Origin: Chalciporus piperatus
Lineage: Eukaryota > Basidiomycota > Agaricomycetes > Boletales > Boletaceae
NCBI GenBank assembly: GCA_038093975.1
Contig: JBBPTG010000072.1
Coordinates: 1 to 64,000 of the forward strand
Direction: 5' to 3'
DNA length: 64,000 nt
Translations under genes and position numbers: made by a program
In this document: piece by piece, positions 30,613-41,956 of the stretch
How the letters are laid out: each line of letters begins with the position of its first letter
Numbering within the stretch: the stretch's first letter is position 1
The notes under the pieces: generated by a model
Databases searched by the model: none
Told to the model about the DNA's origin: nothing
Seen by the model: only the letters and a program-made list of their open reading frames with translations

Positions 30613-33600
30613 ATGGCCAACTCCTCATCGTGCTCGCCGTCGTCCTCAGCCGTGACAATCCCAATACCCGGAAAATCGATCCTCAAACGTCCACCACCAA
30701 CTCAGACCGGAATTCTGAATCGCATCAAAGGTTTCTTGCCAACGCAACCGACCTCACTAGCCTCGGACGATGCCAGTAAACCTCTGAAACGAGCGCACTT
30801 CATTCTACCACGGCTTGCGACAGTCTATCTCATATCGACTCTCAATCCGCCATCGATGCCAACCCTCAAGGACGAGAAGCGTGCTATCGAGGAAAAAGAG
30901 ACGGAGAGAAGGAGACGGATCGTACGAGGAAACTCGATAGGCCCAAACGACACCGAGGAATGGTGGAGCTTGGACAAGGTCGAGTCGTTTTACAGAGAAT
31001 GCTGTGCTTCCAGGGAGGAAGAGACAGATCCTGCTGTTTCGGTGGCCTTCAAGGTTCGTGAATCACCATGATGAACTCGTATCATGCTGAACTCTTTCTA
31101 GCGCGCATCTTCGACGAAACCGCGCTCTGTCGATCTGTCGGGCGTTCAACTCACTCCGACTACAGCAGCGATTCTGTCTGACGTGTTCAACATTGAATGG
31201 GGTCTTCGCAAATTGACGTTGCGGGAATGCGACTTGGACGAATCCGTGCGTCAACTCTGTCGTTTGAATGGTGATATGTTTGCTGATTCTTGTGCAGAAA
31301 TTGAAACCGATACTACACGCCCTTCTCATCCCCGGTACTCTCGAATATCTATCCGTCGCGTCGAATCGTCGATTAAAGGCGCCTGCCTTCAAGCTCATCG
31401 GCGCATATGCTTCACAGGTTGGTATAGCCGTGAACAACGAGTCCCGCTATGGATGCTAATTCCACAATATTAGTCCAAGAGCTTACAGTTCCTCGATCTT
31501 TCGTCAACCGTTCTGGATAAGAAGGCGATCGATTACGTCGTTACCTGTCTTACGACGGCTCCGGAACTAGGCCTCGTCTCGTTACGTCTCGATGATTGTT
31601 CACTTCGTTCGAATGCGCTCGAAGCTCTCGGTGCGTCGGACATTTCTCGTATATAGTTCAATATTTACTTCTATTTTCAGCTCGTGTGGTACGAACGTCG
31701 TCATTGCGAAACATATCGCTTCGACACAACAAGATAACAGCGACGGGCGGAAATGCTGTCGCCATTGCCCTCATGATCCGTGACTACCCAGATGTCGTAC
31801 CAGCTAGCATGCCCGGTAGTCCTTCCACACCCTCATCCACCCTCTTCATGTCACCTCCACCTTCACCTCTCCACAATCCGACCACCCTTCCTCCTCCTCC
31901 GCGTACGGGACCAATACCCCCACCCCCTCGCCACCCGTCCGTTCTGAGCCCCCAAACGACTTACACGCCATATATCCCCCGATCTAAACGAACCACTGCT
32001 CCACAACCTCCCAATCCACTCTCGGCGAGTGGTCAACCCGTGCCAATCATCACGTCCAATTCTCAAGGGGGTGTCACGACGAGACATCCTGCGCCAGCAG
32101 CCAAGACTGATGGAGGCAGTGTGAATGGGGTATCCGGGAGATTTGATGATGGGCCGAGTGCTGCGCTGTTGGACAAGGTACGCGCGTTGGACACGTTACC
32201 GAGATTAGGTGCGCTTCGGACGCTCGATTTGAGAGGGAACGATCTTCGGGTGAGTTTATAATTCCGATATGTTTGTGACTAACGAGTCGATTGGTCGTGT
32301 AGAATGGAGTAACTTACATCGCGCAAGTACTGAAGCGGAATCGGACGCTCAAGGTGCTTAATTTGAGCGAGAACAAACTGGACGTGCAGTGCCTTATATC
32401 TATTGCTGAAGCCCTCGTGAGTCTCGACTCGAATTGCTTGAAACTTGTTCTGAATTTGGGCGTTAGAAATATAATCTAAGTCTGGAAACGCTTGATCTTA
32501 GTCGAAACCCATGTTCGGGGCCAGGTCTAGAAGGCGTACGTCAACACCTTGGTCTTCCATTACACCCCTTCTCAAAACCTTTCTCTAGATCCAATCTCTC
32601 CGTACAGCCTTCACCTTGAATACCGCGCTGAAACGACTCTACCTTTCCTCTACCCAGCTCACCTCCACGGGTGCCATCGCGCTCGCCGAGTTCCTCCCCG
32701 AATCCGCATCCCTTCTCCACCTCGACCTCACACTGAACAACATCGACCTCGCCGGGGTCATGGCCCTCAGCAAAGGCCTCAAAGCCAACCACGTCATGCG
32801 TTGTCTAGACGTCAACATCCCCCCAGACAATGAAGAATTCGCAAGGATATGTCGTGAGATCTTGAACACCTGCGTTCGAAATACCGAAGAGGCGGAGAGG
32901 ATAGCACGTGGCGCGGGTTCAGCGGTTGGAAGCCAGGGTACCCCCGCGAGCGGCAAGGGTTTTGGGAAAGGCGTGTGGGGGTTGATCGAGGAGAGCGAAC
33001 TTGCAAAGACGATCAGGATGGGGGATGGACTCAAGGTAATGGTTTTTCGTTTTTCGTTTTTAGTGTTGGTTGATGGTTGATGGGAGCGTTGGTTACTGAT
33101 TTGGGGATCTGATCTTGTTTCCTAGACGGATGTGATTTCTCGTGCCGAAGCGCTTCTCGCACAGATCGAGGGATCATCGCAGGCCGGTTCGGGAGCATCG
33201 TCGGGGATATCGACGCCGATCGTTGGGGTCAAGCCTGGGGGTGCGAATGCGGAGGTGGAGCAGGAGTTGCTAGGGATGGCGAGGGAGATGGTCGAGGAGT
33301 TGACGGCGCAGATTCAATCGACGAATATCGACGAGTCGAAGCTGGAGCAGCTTCTTGGACTCTGTGATACGCTGAACTCAGAGATTGAGCAATTGTCGTT
33401 GCGTGCTTCTGGTCGTAGCCTTTTGCAGGGTCTGGGACTTGAGGTCGAGGGGCTCGATGGTGCGGACGGGGCCGCGGTGCACGAGAGTCCAAAGGGAGAG
33501 GACGAAGAAGAGGAGGAGGAGGAGGAGGGGGAGGAGGAGTTTCCACCAATGCCGCGTGTGGATAAGGGCAAGGGACGTGCGGAGCCGGAACCCGAGGAAC

Positions 33601-34258
33601 CTGAGAAGGTGTTGAGTCCCACTTTCGCGATCGCCGAGTCGGAGGACGAGGATGAGGATGATCAGAGATATCTGGACGTGGAGGAAGGCGAGGACGTTGT
33701 CGAGGCCACTTCACCGATAGACCGGTGCGTGCTTACTCGAATACATTCTCTTCAGTACTGATGATATCCGTGCTAGATCGAAGAGTTGGGTGGAGGAGGA
33801 AGGAGAGATATTCCGCAAGGGTGCTGTCTTGCTCGGTCCTGAGGAGATGGAGGGTGAGTATGCTGGAGAGGATCTTCGACGCGAGGTATGCATTCGGTTG
33901 CCTGATCAATTAATTCGACGCCTGTGAGCTCACGATGAATCCCTAGCTTCTCGAAGCGATGGTCGAACGTCCACCTCCGCGTGGCATCATCGACGAGTTT
34001 GGGTTGGAAGTCATCCAAACGCCCCTTCTTGAGGACTCCCACATGTCGCCTGTGCACGTGGAAGAGCCCCCAAACCCAAAGCCTCACCCACGACCATACA
34101 TCTCACGGACCCGCTCGACGTCACCGAACAGCTTGCCGATGGGGTCTGACGTCCAATCGCCCACTTTGCCCAATACTCCCAGGTCGCCGACGTCGCCACA
34201 TAGTACTCCAGGTTCAGGTAGAGGGTTTCCACTGCTGAAGAGTGTTAGCTCAAATTGA
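30613..34258 (+). CDS. RNI-like leucine-rich-repeat protein (PPP1R37/Mhp1-like)
   Basis: Eleven exons join without a frame error: 30613-31053, 31102-31245, 31298-31417, 31474-31630, 31681-32249, 32303-32416, 32467-32535, 32589-33035, 33126-33724, 33777-33885 and 33947-34258, giving about 1026 aa. The N terminus has GKSILKRPPP and PLKRAHFILPRL. Ribonuclease-inhibitor-type repeats follow from about residue 160 (SVDLSGVQLT, LRKLTLRECDL, LQFLDLSSTVLD, LRNISLRHNKI). They are interrupted by a Pro/Ser-rich loop of about 130 residues and resume with LRTLDLRGNDL, LKVLNLSENKL, LETLDLSRNP and LKRLYLSSTQL. An acidic coiled region (Glu run) and a Ser/Pro tail close the protein. The layout resembles fungal Mhp1-like proteins and animal PPP1R37, a protein phosphatase 1 regulator. 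Likely a scaffold; the orthology is tentative. Confidence 0.8.
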
Positions 34259-34567
34259 GCTGATGCTATTGGGACATCGTTATTTGGAGACCTCTGTGTA
34301 GCTTGGTAGAGATAGCTATGCTAATTCGACTATACGTATACCACTTCGTTCCCCAAGTTCGAGGACGATGCGATTTTGTTCGCTTCGTCACGGACACGCA
34401 CGTTTTCTACCTTCCCCATTTAGAATCTTGCCCCCTCTTGTTGGACGCGAGGCAGGAACGCGGATCACTGCCAGTTTGAGGTTGTGTTGCGCACAGACCC
34501 CCTTTGGTTTGTTTTCCCCCCCACCAATTTATCCCCCACAACAAACCAAAGGACAATCATATCGATC
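34259..34567. other. Intergenic
   Basis: Spacer between the LRR gene and the peroxiredoxin gene. It has a C-rich run near 34518. No gene. Confidence 0.5.
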
Positions 34568-35786
34568 ATGGCTGAATCGTGGACAGAACCAGCAGCGCCC
34601 CGTCGATCGAGCAGAATATCAGCGCAAGCCAAGCCAGAGCCGCCTGCGCCTGCTGCTACTACTACTACGAAAGCGAGAAAAGGATCCACGGCTGCTCAAG
34701 GGAAGGCCAAGGCGAAGACGACCAAGACGGGGGCGGGGACGGGTCGTAAACGGGCTTTGAAGGAGGAGAAAGAGGAAGAGGAGGATCAGGGTGATGATGG
34801 GGAGAGCGAACATGATGCGAAAAAGGTGAGTAGGGGGAGATTTTTTTTTGGTAGGGGGAGGATCATGGAGTTAGAAAGCTGTGACCGTTTTTTGTTCGCT
34901 GATCTAGTTTTCTCTCTCTCTCTCCGTTTTGCTTTTATTCTCTGAGAGGTTTTTTCGAACCGTCGACTGATCGATTGTTTCATAGGCAAAGGTTCCCTCT
35001 GCAGAGCCTGAGGAGGGACAACCTGGTACGGATCATGAAGCAGAGGCTGAAGAGCCTGCCCCAGATGCTGGGACCTCTTCCATCGAAGCCGACGCACCCC
35101 AACAAATCGATATCGGAGGTTCCCTTCCATCCCTCATTCTCAAGAACGAACAGGACGAAGACGTCGACATTGCGTCTCTCGCAGCCGACAAAGGCGTCGT
35201 CCTCTTCCTAATCCCCAAAGCCGACACCCGTGCGTTTTCTCTTTCTCGCTCTTGCAATGAATTTCTTTGGTTGACGTGAACGTTATCGTGATCGATCCGT
35301 ACTAGCTGGATGTACCACCCAGGCGTGTGGTTTCAGAGACGTCTGGCAGGAATTCGGGACTCTCAACTATGACGTCTACTGCCTCAGCGCGGATTCTCCG
35401 GCCGCGCAGACAAAGTGGCAGACAAAGGTCAGTTGTTATTCCGGAATGTAGGTAGTTCGACCAAGTTGCTGACGACATCATTTTGTCTTTTTTTTTTCCT
35501 TGCGTGAAGAAACAACTGCCATATCAGCTGCTTTCTGACCCTCAGAGGAGGCTCATCGGTGCCCTCGGCGCTGCAGATGGAAACAAGACCAAGCGGAGCC
35601 ATTTCGTATTCGAGCAGGGTGGGAAAATGGTGGATAAGAAGATGCCAGTCAAGCCTGCGGATAGGTGGGTCGCTTCCTTTCAATCGAATCCCCTTGTGTC
35701 GGTCTTCGATGGCTGATTACCGAACGAACGCGATCTATTGTAGCCCACGGTTAGCTCTCGAGTTCATCAAGGGAATGATGGACTGA
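34568..35786 (+). CDS. Nuclear thiol peroxidase, DOT5-type (BCP/PrxQ peroxiredoxin)
   Basis: Five exons (34568-34825, 34986-35229, 35306-35427, 35510-35664, 35744-35786) encode about 273 aa. The first 110 residues are basic then acidic and disordered (RRSSRIS, KGKAKAK-like runs, KEEKEEEEDQ), typical of the nuclear targeting extension of yeast Dot5 relatives. The peroxiredoxin fold begins with the LPSLIL block and VVLFLIPKADT, followed across an intron by PGCTTQACGFRD. This motif contains the peroxidatic cysteine and, five residues on, the resolving cysteine of the BCP/PrxQ class. YDVYCLSADSP, LPYQLLSDPQRRLIGALGA and FVFEQGGKMV follow. It reduces hydroperoxides with thioredoxin. The short last exon (SPRLALEFIKGMMD) was placed by phase and splice site. 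Confidence 0.88.
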
Positions 35787-36191
35787 AAGAATGGATGTCT
35801 GCGATATACTATGTTGCCGATGATCTGAATGTGATTTCATTCCCGAGTACATATTAGTGTCACGCTGTCGGGTTTTATGTTGTGTGTTGTTTCGAATCCC
35901 GTTGTATTTGAATTGTCAAGAGCTTTTGTGTGCAGTTATATTTGAGAGGTTAGAGGATGGAGTCTCCAGGCGGGGGTAGGGGGTCCTGGCATAGTGGCTG
36001 GTGTCCTAGCCATAGGTGATCCAGATAGTCACGATCGTTAGTGGCGAGCTTGTTGTACAGCCGCGGCCCTTAGGTGACTCTCGATCCGATCCCTCTGGTA
36101 TTCCCACCTGACCACCATATCAACCTCGGTCATATATACAATCTAGTAATACATAACATTGTCTGCTCCCTCACTGGCAAGGCCACGGCGC
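35787..36191. other. Intergenic between convergent genes
   Basis: Three-prime flanks of the peroxiredoxin and aldehyde dehydrogenase genes. No gene seen. Confidence 0.5.
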
Positions 36192-38267
36192 TTACAGTCT
36201 GAGACCGATGTTGACGTGTACAGCCTTCACCTTCGTATAGTTCTCCAGCGCATACTCGCCCAAATCACTACCGATACCCGATTGCTTGTATCCACCGAAT
36301 GGCATCTGGATCTCTGCTTGGTTGGAGCAGTTTACCTGCAGTCGGGCGTGTGAGCGAAGAACGAAGAATGAAGACAGGCGAAAACGAGAAACGAGAACAT
36401 AGGCACTCACCCACATGTTGCCCGCCTCCATAGCATGGGCGACGCGGAGCGCTCTGTCGATATCCTTTGAGAACACAGAGGCAGCGAGACCGTACGTCGT
36501 GTTGTTCGCTTGTTCGACCACCTCTATAAATTCGAGGTTCAACTCATCAGTCGTGTCCCAAGGAGGGCCGAGGTTACCACTCACCCTCTTCAGTCTTGAA
36601 CTTCATCACACACGCTACAGGCCCGAAGATTTCCTCCTGGACGATCTTCATGTGTGGTTCACACTCGGTGAAGATGGTAGGGTGGACGAAGTAGCCTTCG
36701 TTGCCGATACGGACCCCTCCAAGGTGTGGTGTGGCACCCTCGGATTTGCCAGATTCGATGAAGCCCATGATTCGCTGATTTGGGGGGTAAGTAATTGTTC
36801 GGAACTGGATAGCTAAACACGGGGACATACGTCGAATTGGGTCTTGGAAACTTGGGGACCTTGGTACGTGTCCTCACTGAATGGGTCACCGACTTTGATC
36901 TCGAGTGCCCGTTTCGTGAACGCTTCGAGGAACTCGTCGTAGACACCCTCCTGCACGTATATCCGCGATCCAGCAGAACAGTTCTGTCCGTGGTTGAAGC
37001 TACAAAACCCCAGTCAAAACCCACTTCCGAGTACGATCCCAAGTGTACTCACTAGATTCCGTGAGCAGCCCACTTGACAGCCTGGTCCAAATCGACGTCA
37101 TCGAAAATGATGGTCGGGCTCTTCCCACCAAGCTCGAGAGTGACGGGTTTGAGGTTACTTTTGGCGGCAGCTTCCATGATCTTGCGACCCGTGAGCGTGC
37201 TGCCAGTGAACGCGACCTTGCCAATGATGGGGTGTTCGGAAATGGCTTGGCCGGCGGTTGCACCGTAACCGTTCACGATGTTGATGACACCAGGCGGGAA
37301 ACCAGCTTTGGCAATGAGTGTCGAGAAGAGAAGGGCGGAGAGAGGGGTGAGTTCGGAAGGTTTGAGAATGACGGTGTTGCCAGTTGCAAGAGCAGGGCCG
37401 ATCTTGAGGGAGAGGGAGAACACTGTTTGGGTGGGTCAGGGAAGAACATACAAGACAAGGGAAATGCACTGACTAGGTACGTTCCAGGGAATGATTTGGC
37501 CCTGTATCGAACATTAATGTAAACCTGGGAGATACGCGTCAGAGGTGAATGAAACTTACGACGACACCGATGGGTTCATGACGGGTATAAGACAGCTTCT
37601 TGTCATTTGTCTGTAGACAGCTCCTTAGCCCGATTCGAGTGAGCAGAGTGGGATCTACGAAACTCACCTCAATGACCTTTCCGTTGATCTTGTCTGCCCA
37701 ACCGGCATAGTACCTCATGACAGCAACACCGCCTCTGTTGTCCTTGTCACGGGCTGTGTTGAAGGCCTTGCCTGTCGAGGAGCTGTAACTACCGTTTAAG
37801 AGTAGCGCAAATTACGAAACCCACCGTTGGAAATGGCATCAAGAGCAGCAAACTGCTCGATGTGCTGCTCCATAAGGTCAGCAAGCTTGAACATGAGCTT
37901 TCCTCGCTCGGCGCCGGAAACTTTGAGACCCCATGAAGTCTTGTAGGCCTTTTGTGCTGCCTTTGCTGCGATGTCGATGTCTTCCTTCGTACCGGCTGCG
38001 ATGGATGTGACCACCTCTTCCGTCGCTGTGGGTGACGTCAGCAGACCGATCGTAGCTTCTAATAAAGCACGGCACTACGGACCGGGATTGATAACTCTAC
38101 ACAACCATATCAGTACATGCGAGACCGCGATAACATGGATTCACTCACTCGATAGATCCACCCTGGACGGGATCTACGTGCTCGCCATTGATATAGAGAC
38201 CCAACGGGATCGTGACCGTCCCTTTGTAAGTGAGAGTATCAAACGTCTTGGTGAATGTAGCCGGCAT
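36192..38267 (-). CDS. Aldehyde dehydrogenase (NAD(P)+)
   Basis: A minus-strand gene of about eleven exons, from [16 protein letters not shown] at 38267 to VHVNIGLRL and TAA at 36192, about 500 aa. Landmarks in order: [20 protein letters not shown] (across an intron with a GTCCGT donor), [55 protein letters not shown] (the GxTxxG cofactor loop), TLELGGKSP (catalytic Glu), [11 protein letters not shown] (catalytic Cys), [14 protein letters not shown] and [10 protein letters not shown]. It oxidises aldehydes such as acetaldehyde to acids, in cytosol or mitochondria; no clear targeting peptide is seen. All active-site residues are present, so it should be functional. Exon edges were fixed by these blocks, not individually verified for every intron. 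Confidence 0.92.
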
Positions 38268-38885
38268 CTCGATCGCGACCTTGGGCTGGACGAAAGGGTG
38301 AGAGAGAGGAATATATCTAACTACTGGAGCGAATATGTGCCTACTTATAGCTGATGGAAGACGTCGCGGTGAACATCACAGTCAGGTGCTTGGGAACCAC
38401 ATGACGGGTAACACTACGAGCTGTCAGCGCGTGATCAAATTGTACGACGCGACCAATTCGTGAAGTTGAATAAATGTCAACTGCGGTCCGATAATCTATC
38501 GGACCTGGACTCAGCGGAGGCGATCCGACGTCCCATGAACGAACGAACGACCCAGTTTGAACCTCGTCTCTTCTTTGTAAAGAAAAGGTTGTGTATATGT
38601 GCGACCAGCGTCTGAGCAAGAGGAGGCGCTCATTTTGGTCGGTGCGGTTTGGCCCGTGAGTCACAACAGACAAATCACTTGACCGTCCTCTGCCAACGGA
38701 CAGGGCCGAGATAGGCCAGGATAAGCCTCATCATTACATTTATTACCAGTACCAGGAACATGATAGGCTCGATGCGGGGTCAGAAGAGAATATGTACATA
38801 GCTCTGGCAACAGGCTAGGAAGGAGATAAGGAATCATACTCGTGTCTTTCGTGTCGTATACAAACAAGGACTGCGATCGCTTTGT
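38268..38885. other. Intergenic, upstream of aldehyde dehydrogenase
   Basis: Promoter side of the aldehyde dehydrogenase gene. No gene or clear TATA box. Confidence 0.45.
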
Positions 38886-39337
38886 CTACCCGAACTGGAT
38901 GTCAACTCCAAAACTACGACGCAATCGCAGTTGCGGTTGCCAGCTCCCCTGAGACACGTGGTGGAGGCTAACGAGGATGACATCGTCGACATTGATGTCC
39001 GACGGCCCGATCCTCCAGGTTTGGTCCGAGCCTAATATCATTGGCTGCTGGCCCATGGCATTCATGAAGCCCTTGATGCACTTCGCAAGAAGTTTGCCAA
39101 GCTGGACCTTGGTAATGAATCGTCGCTCAGCCGTGAAATCCCTTGTCAAAACACGTTTGTGGAATGGTTGGTAACCTGGCCACTGTTGAGACATCGATTG
39201 AGCACCGTCAGCCTCAAGAATATGAACGGTCGGAGAATAACAAACATTCAGTCGAACAGAAATGGATGGTCCACAAGAAGTGAATGCAGCAGCATCCCCC
39301 TGAGCAACTGTGGGACTGGTCAGCTCCAGTATACATC
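38886..39337 (-). CDS. Lineage-specific Agaricomycete protein (fragmentary model)
   Basis: A minus-strand open frame encodes SISVRLNVCYSPTVHILEADG, WPGYQPFHKRVLTRDF, the KVQLGKLLAKCIKGFMN helix, WRIGPSDINVDDVILVSLHH and VSQGSWQPQLRL, ending at 38886. The WPGY, helical middle, and final LVxLxHVSxGSWQ pattern is one I know from many short mushroom proteins without assigned function. The coding sequence probably begins after an acceptor near 39337, with one or more upstream exons up to about 39735 that I could not place. Product about 150 aa or more. Confidence is in the family pattern, not in the start. Confidence 0.5.
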
Positions 39338-39739
39338 ATGCTGTATACCAGAAGGTCATTCGGTTGATGGCGGAAGTTGCGATTCTCTCACAAGACACAT
39401 CTCCAATATGGAAAACCTGCCCTCAGCTCGGGAGCTTGGCCCTGGCCATGGTGTTCCGAAAATGAAGTTTGGTAGGTTGAAATTTGGTGGGAAGGTCAAG
39501 AAAAAATGCCGAATGCATCAGTGTTCAGCGGCATCTGGTTGTGGCACGGTCATTACAGGGCCTTTTGGTTTGAATCCGACAAAACCCTCCTTCCCAGGGA
39601 ATCGGGTCGGAGAAAGGGGAAGGGTGTGAGAGTCGCTCTCACGATTTATACTTACATTCCTTTCGCGGAAAGAATTGTCTTGATCGGCCTGAAGCTTGAG
39701 ACTGGTTGGGTGTCAGATCGGGCACAATGATGATCAGAT

Positions 39740-41382
39740 ACACAGCGAGGGAAAGAGGGGGACGGGGTTCTCACGGATTAATTCTTGATGGCGGACGTTA
39801 CTATGCTCATTTCAGATAAATAGTTACGTCCGAGAGTGAAGGAGAAAGAGCAGACCTAGAACGGGAGGTTTCGGTGAAGCGATCAAATGGCGTAGTCTCG
39901 GTTCAAACTCACCCTCCGACCCCGAGACAAAGGCTGTTCCGAAAGAGTTTCTGCAGATCAATCAATCCACCACGTTGTAGGGCACAACGCGGCGGCTGAA
40001 CCCAATACTCCGACGTGACATGCAAGTTCGCTGTGTTGACGAGGAGCGCATGTACCCTTCAAGTAACGAGCTGGAGACTACCAATCGGTCATCCCCGTCA
40101 GAAATGGAGCTGCCCGGCACCGATTTTATGGTGTAACCCAATTGATGTCAAAGATTGACAATTGTGCTCGTCGGATCGTGCAACTTACCACTACTGGGCG
40201 TTCAAACGTCCACACTCGGGTATGGCAGGTGAGATACTCGCTGTACACCCTGCAGGTTTGCTTACGACTAGGTTAAGCGAACTGCGCACGAGGATGAAAA
40301 AAGTAGCGGTACATAGACGCACCTCATCGACTAGTGTAAGGGGTTGATAACCATCACCGCGAGCTATAAGCCCTGACCTTGATGGATTGTGCTCGTCGGA
40401 TTGTGCAACTTCCCATACTGGGTGTTCACAGCGACACCAGGAAGAGAATTCTGAAACGGGCAGTAATTATAAATATTGCTGGTTGTTGCGTTGTGTGTTA
40501 GACATTCATTGCGCTTTTGCTATAGGGTCCGCTCCGTAATAAAGATTGAGGCTCTGCCGGCGAGGCACGAGCTCGGACAGAGTCGAGACTCGCGCCAGGT
40601 CGGGACCAATCGGGTTTCTCCGAGAAACCTTTATCTAGCCTCTCCCCTGTTCGTATGCCTCCATCGCCTCTCTTTCTATCCAACCTCCATCTCCATCTCT
40701 ACGAACGCCCGGTCGGTCTTTCTGTCTCTCTGATTGGCTTCGGAGTTCCGAATCCCGGTCATTAGTGGCAGATTGCCGAGCGGAACCCAACACCGGCAAG
40801 TGTACTGTTTCCCTTTCCTTCCTTCGCACACGGCCCAGCCACGAGTCTAAATACTTACATACTTTCTTCTTTCTCACACTCCATTACACGAGGTGCGTCA
40901 CCTCTCTCTACTTCTTACGATTCCGTACTTATCTTGATGAAAACGGCTGTAAGTAAGTAATCTATAAAATGTGCTCAATTCTAAGTCAGACTTGACCGAG
41001 ACAAGTGAGCGAATGACGAGAGAGAGCACCCGGAAACGGAGCACGAGGTGGACATCAAGTTACACCCCTTGACCTCGAATTCGTTCCGAGTCCATTGAAC
41101 CAGCTGTCACGCTCGCTCCGCTCAACATGGCCCCATCTCAAACTCTCGGCAAAACGCAAGGGGATGGCGAGCGGAGCAGCCTGACAGATGGTCGGGTTTT
41201 CAGGAACGATTAGAGAACGCGTATACAACTTGTATATACTCTCCACCTCGTGTTCCGTTTCGGGGTGCTCCAGATCCCCCGTCACCCCGGAGTACCCACG
41301 CAAACAACGATACATCCGCATCCAGAGAAGGACAAGCTGGGGATGGCTTGTATATAAGACACCCGCTGAATCATGGACGTCT
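39740..41382. other. Gene-poor stretch with a local direct repeat
   Basis: No gene is recognised. Two diverged copies of a block of about 45 bases containing ttgtgctcgtcgga lie at about 40160-40205 and 40388-40432. CT-rich tracts at 40660-40730 and 40810-40870 resemble promoter regions. Confidence 0.45.
41351..41358 (+). promoter_or_regulatory. TATA box
   Basis: TATATAAG, 32 bases before the ATG at 41383; suitably oriented for the small gene that follows. Confidence 0.4.
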
Positions 41383-41770
41383 ATGTCCTCGCCTCCCTTC
41401 GTTTCGGCATCCATCTTGGACGCACCAGACTCCTGTCCTAGTGCTGATCAAGCAATGCTCCTGACTCCATCCCCCAACCATAATATTTCCTTCTCTGCTT
41501 TTGGTTCGGATGCTTTTGGTTCGGAAGCGCATGCTCGGGTTGCAGTCCAACCCCATCCCGTGCAACTATCACAGTATGACTGGACCATGTATCTCGACTC
41601 GGCGGTGACCCCATCCATTGATATACCTCCCGCCGCCGCTGGAGCCATTCAGGTATGTCATGATTCAATGAAGCATGTCTAGGCACTGACTGAGCCTAAA
41701 GGCCACTGAAACCGGGGCGCAACCATACAGTGAGGTAGGACTGCGTCCAAGAATGTCGAGAAGGCGATGA
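41383..41770 (+). CDS. Possible small protein, unknown
   Basis: Exon 1 41383-41652 and exon 2 41702-41770 would give 112 aa beginning MSSPPFVSASILDAPDSC. The intron starts GTATGT, has CTGAC before its end, and closes AAAG. The composition (Ser, Pro, Ala, with FSAFGSDAFGSEAHA and YDWTMYLDSAVTPSIDIPP) is that of a disordered protein. A TATATAAG box sits just upstream. No family recognised; the short second exon and the closeness of the TATA box to the ATG make the model uncertain. Confidence 0.3.
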
Positions 41771-41956
41771 GGACGAAGGATGATTTACCGAATGCGCTGA
41801 GTTGAACCGAGCGAACCACTGAGTGTCACTTTCCTTTTTCAGCTCTCGCAGAGCAACCCAAGAAGGATGTGTTACAAGTTGTATTACAAGTCGCCCAGAC
41901 TGATAATGGTAACAAATCTATTTCGTCAAAAAGGGTTGTTTTCAACCTATAGCCAT

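Noticed and set aside
33229..33714. Minus-strand frames opposite the LRR gene
   Set aside because: They are shadows of the Glu-rich exon 33126-33724, which splices well on the plus strand.
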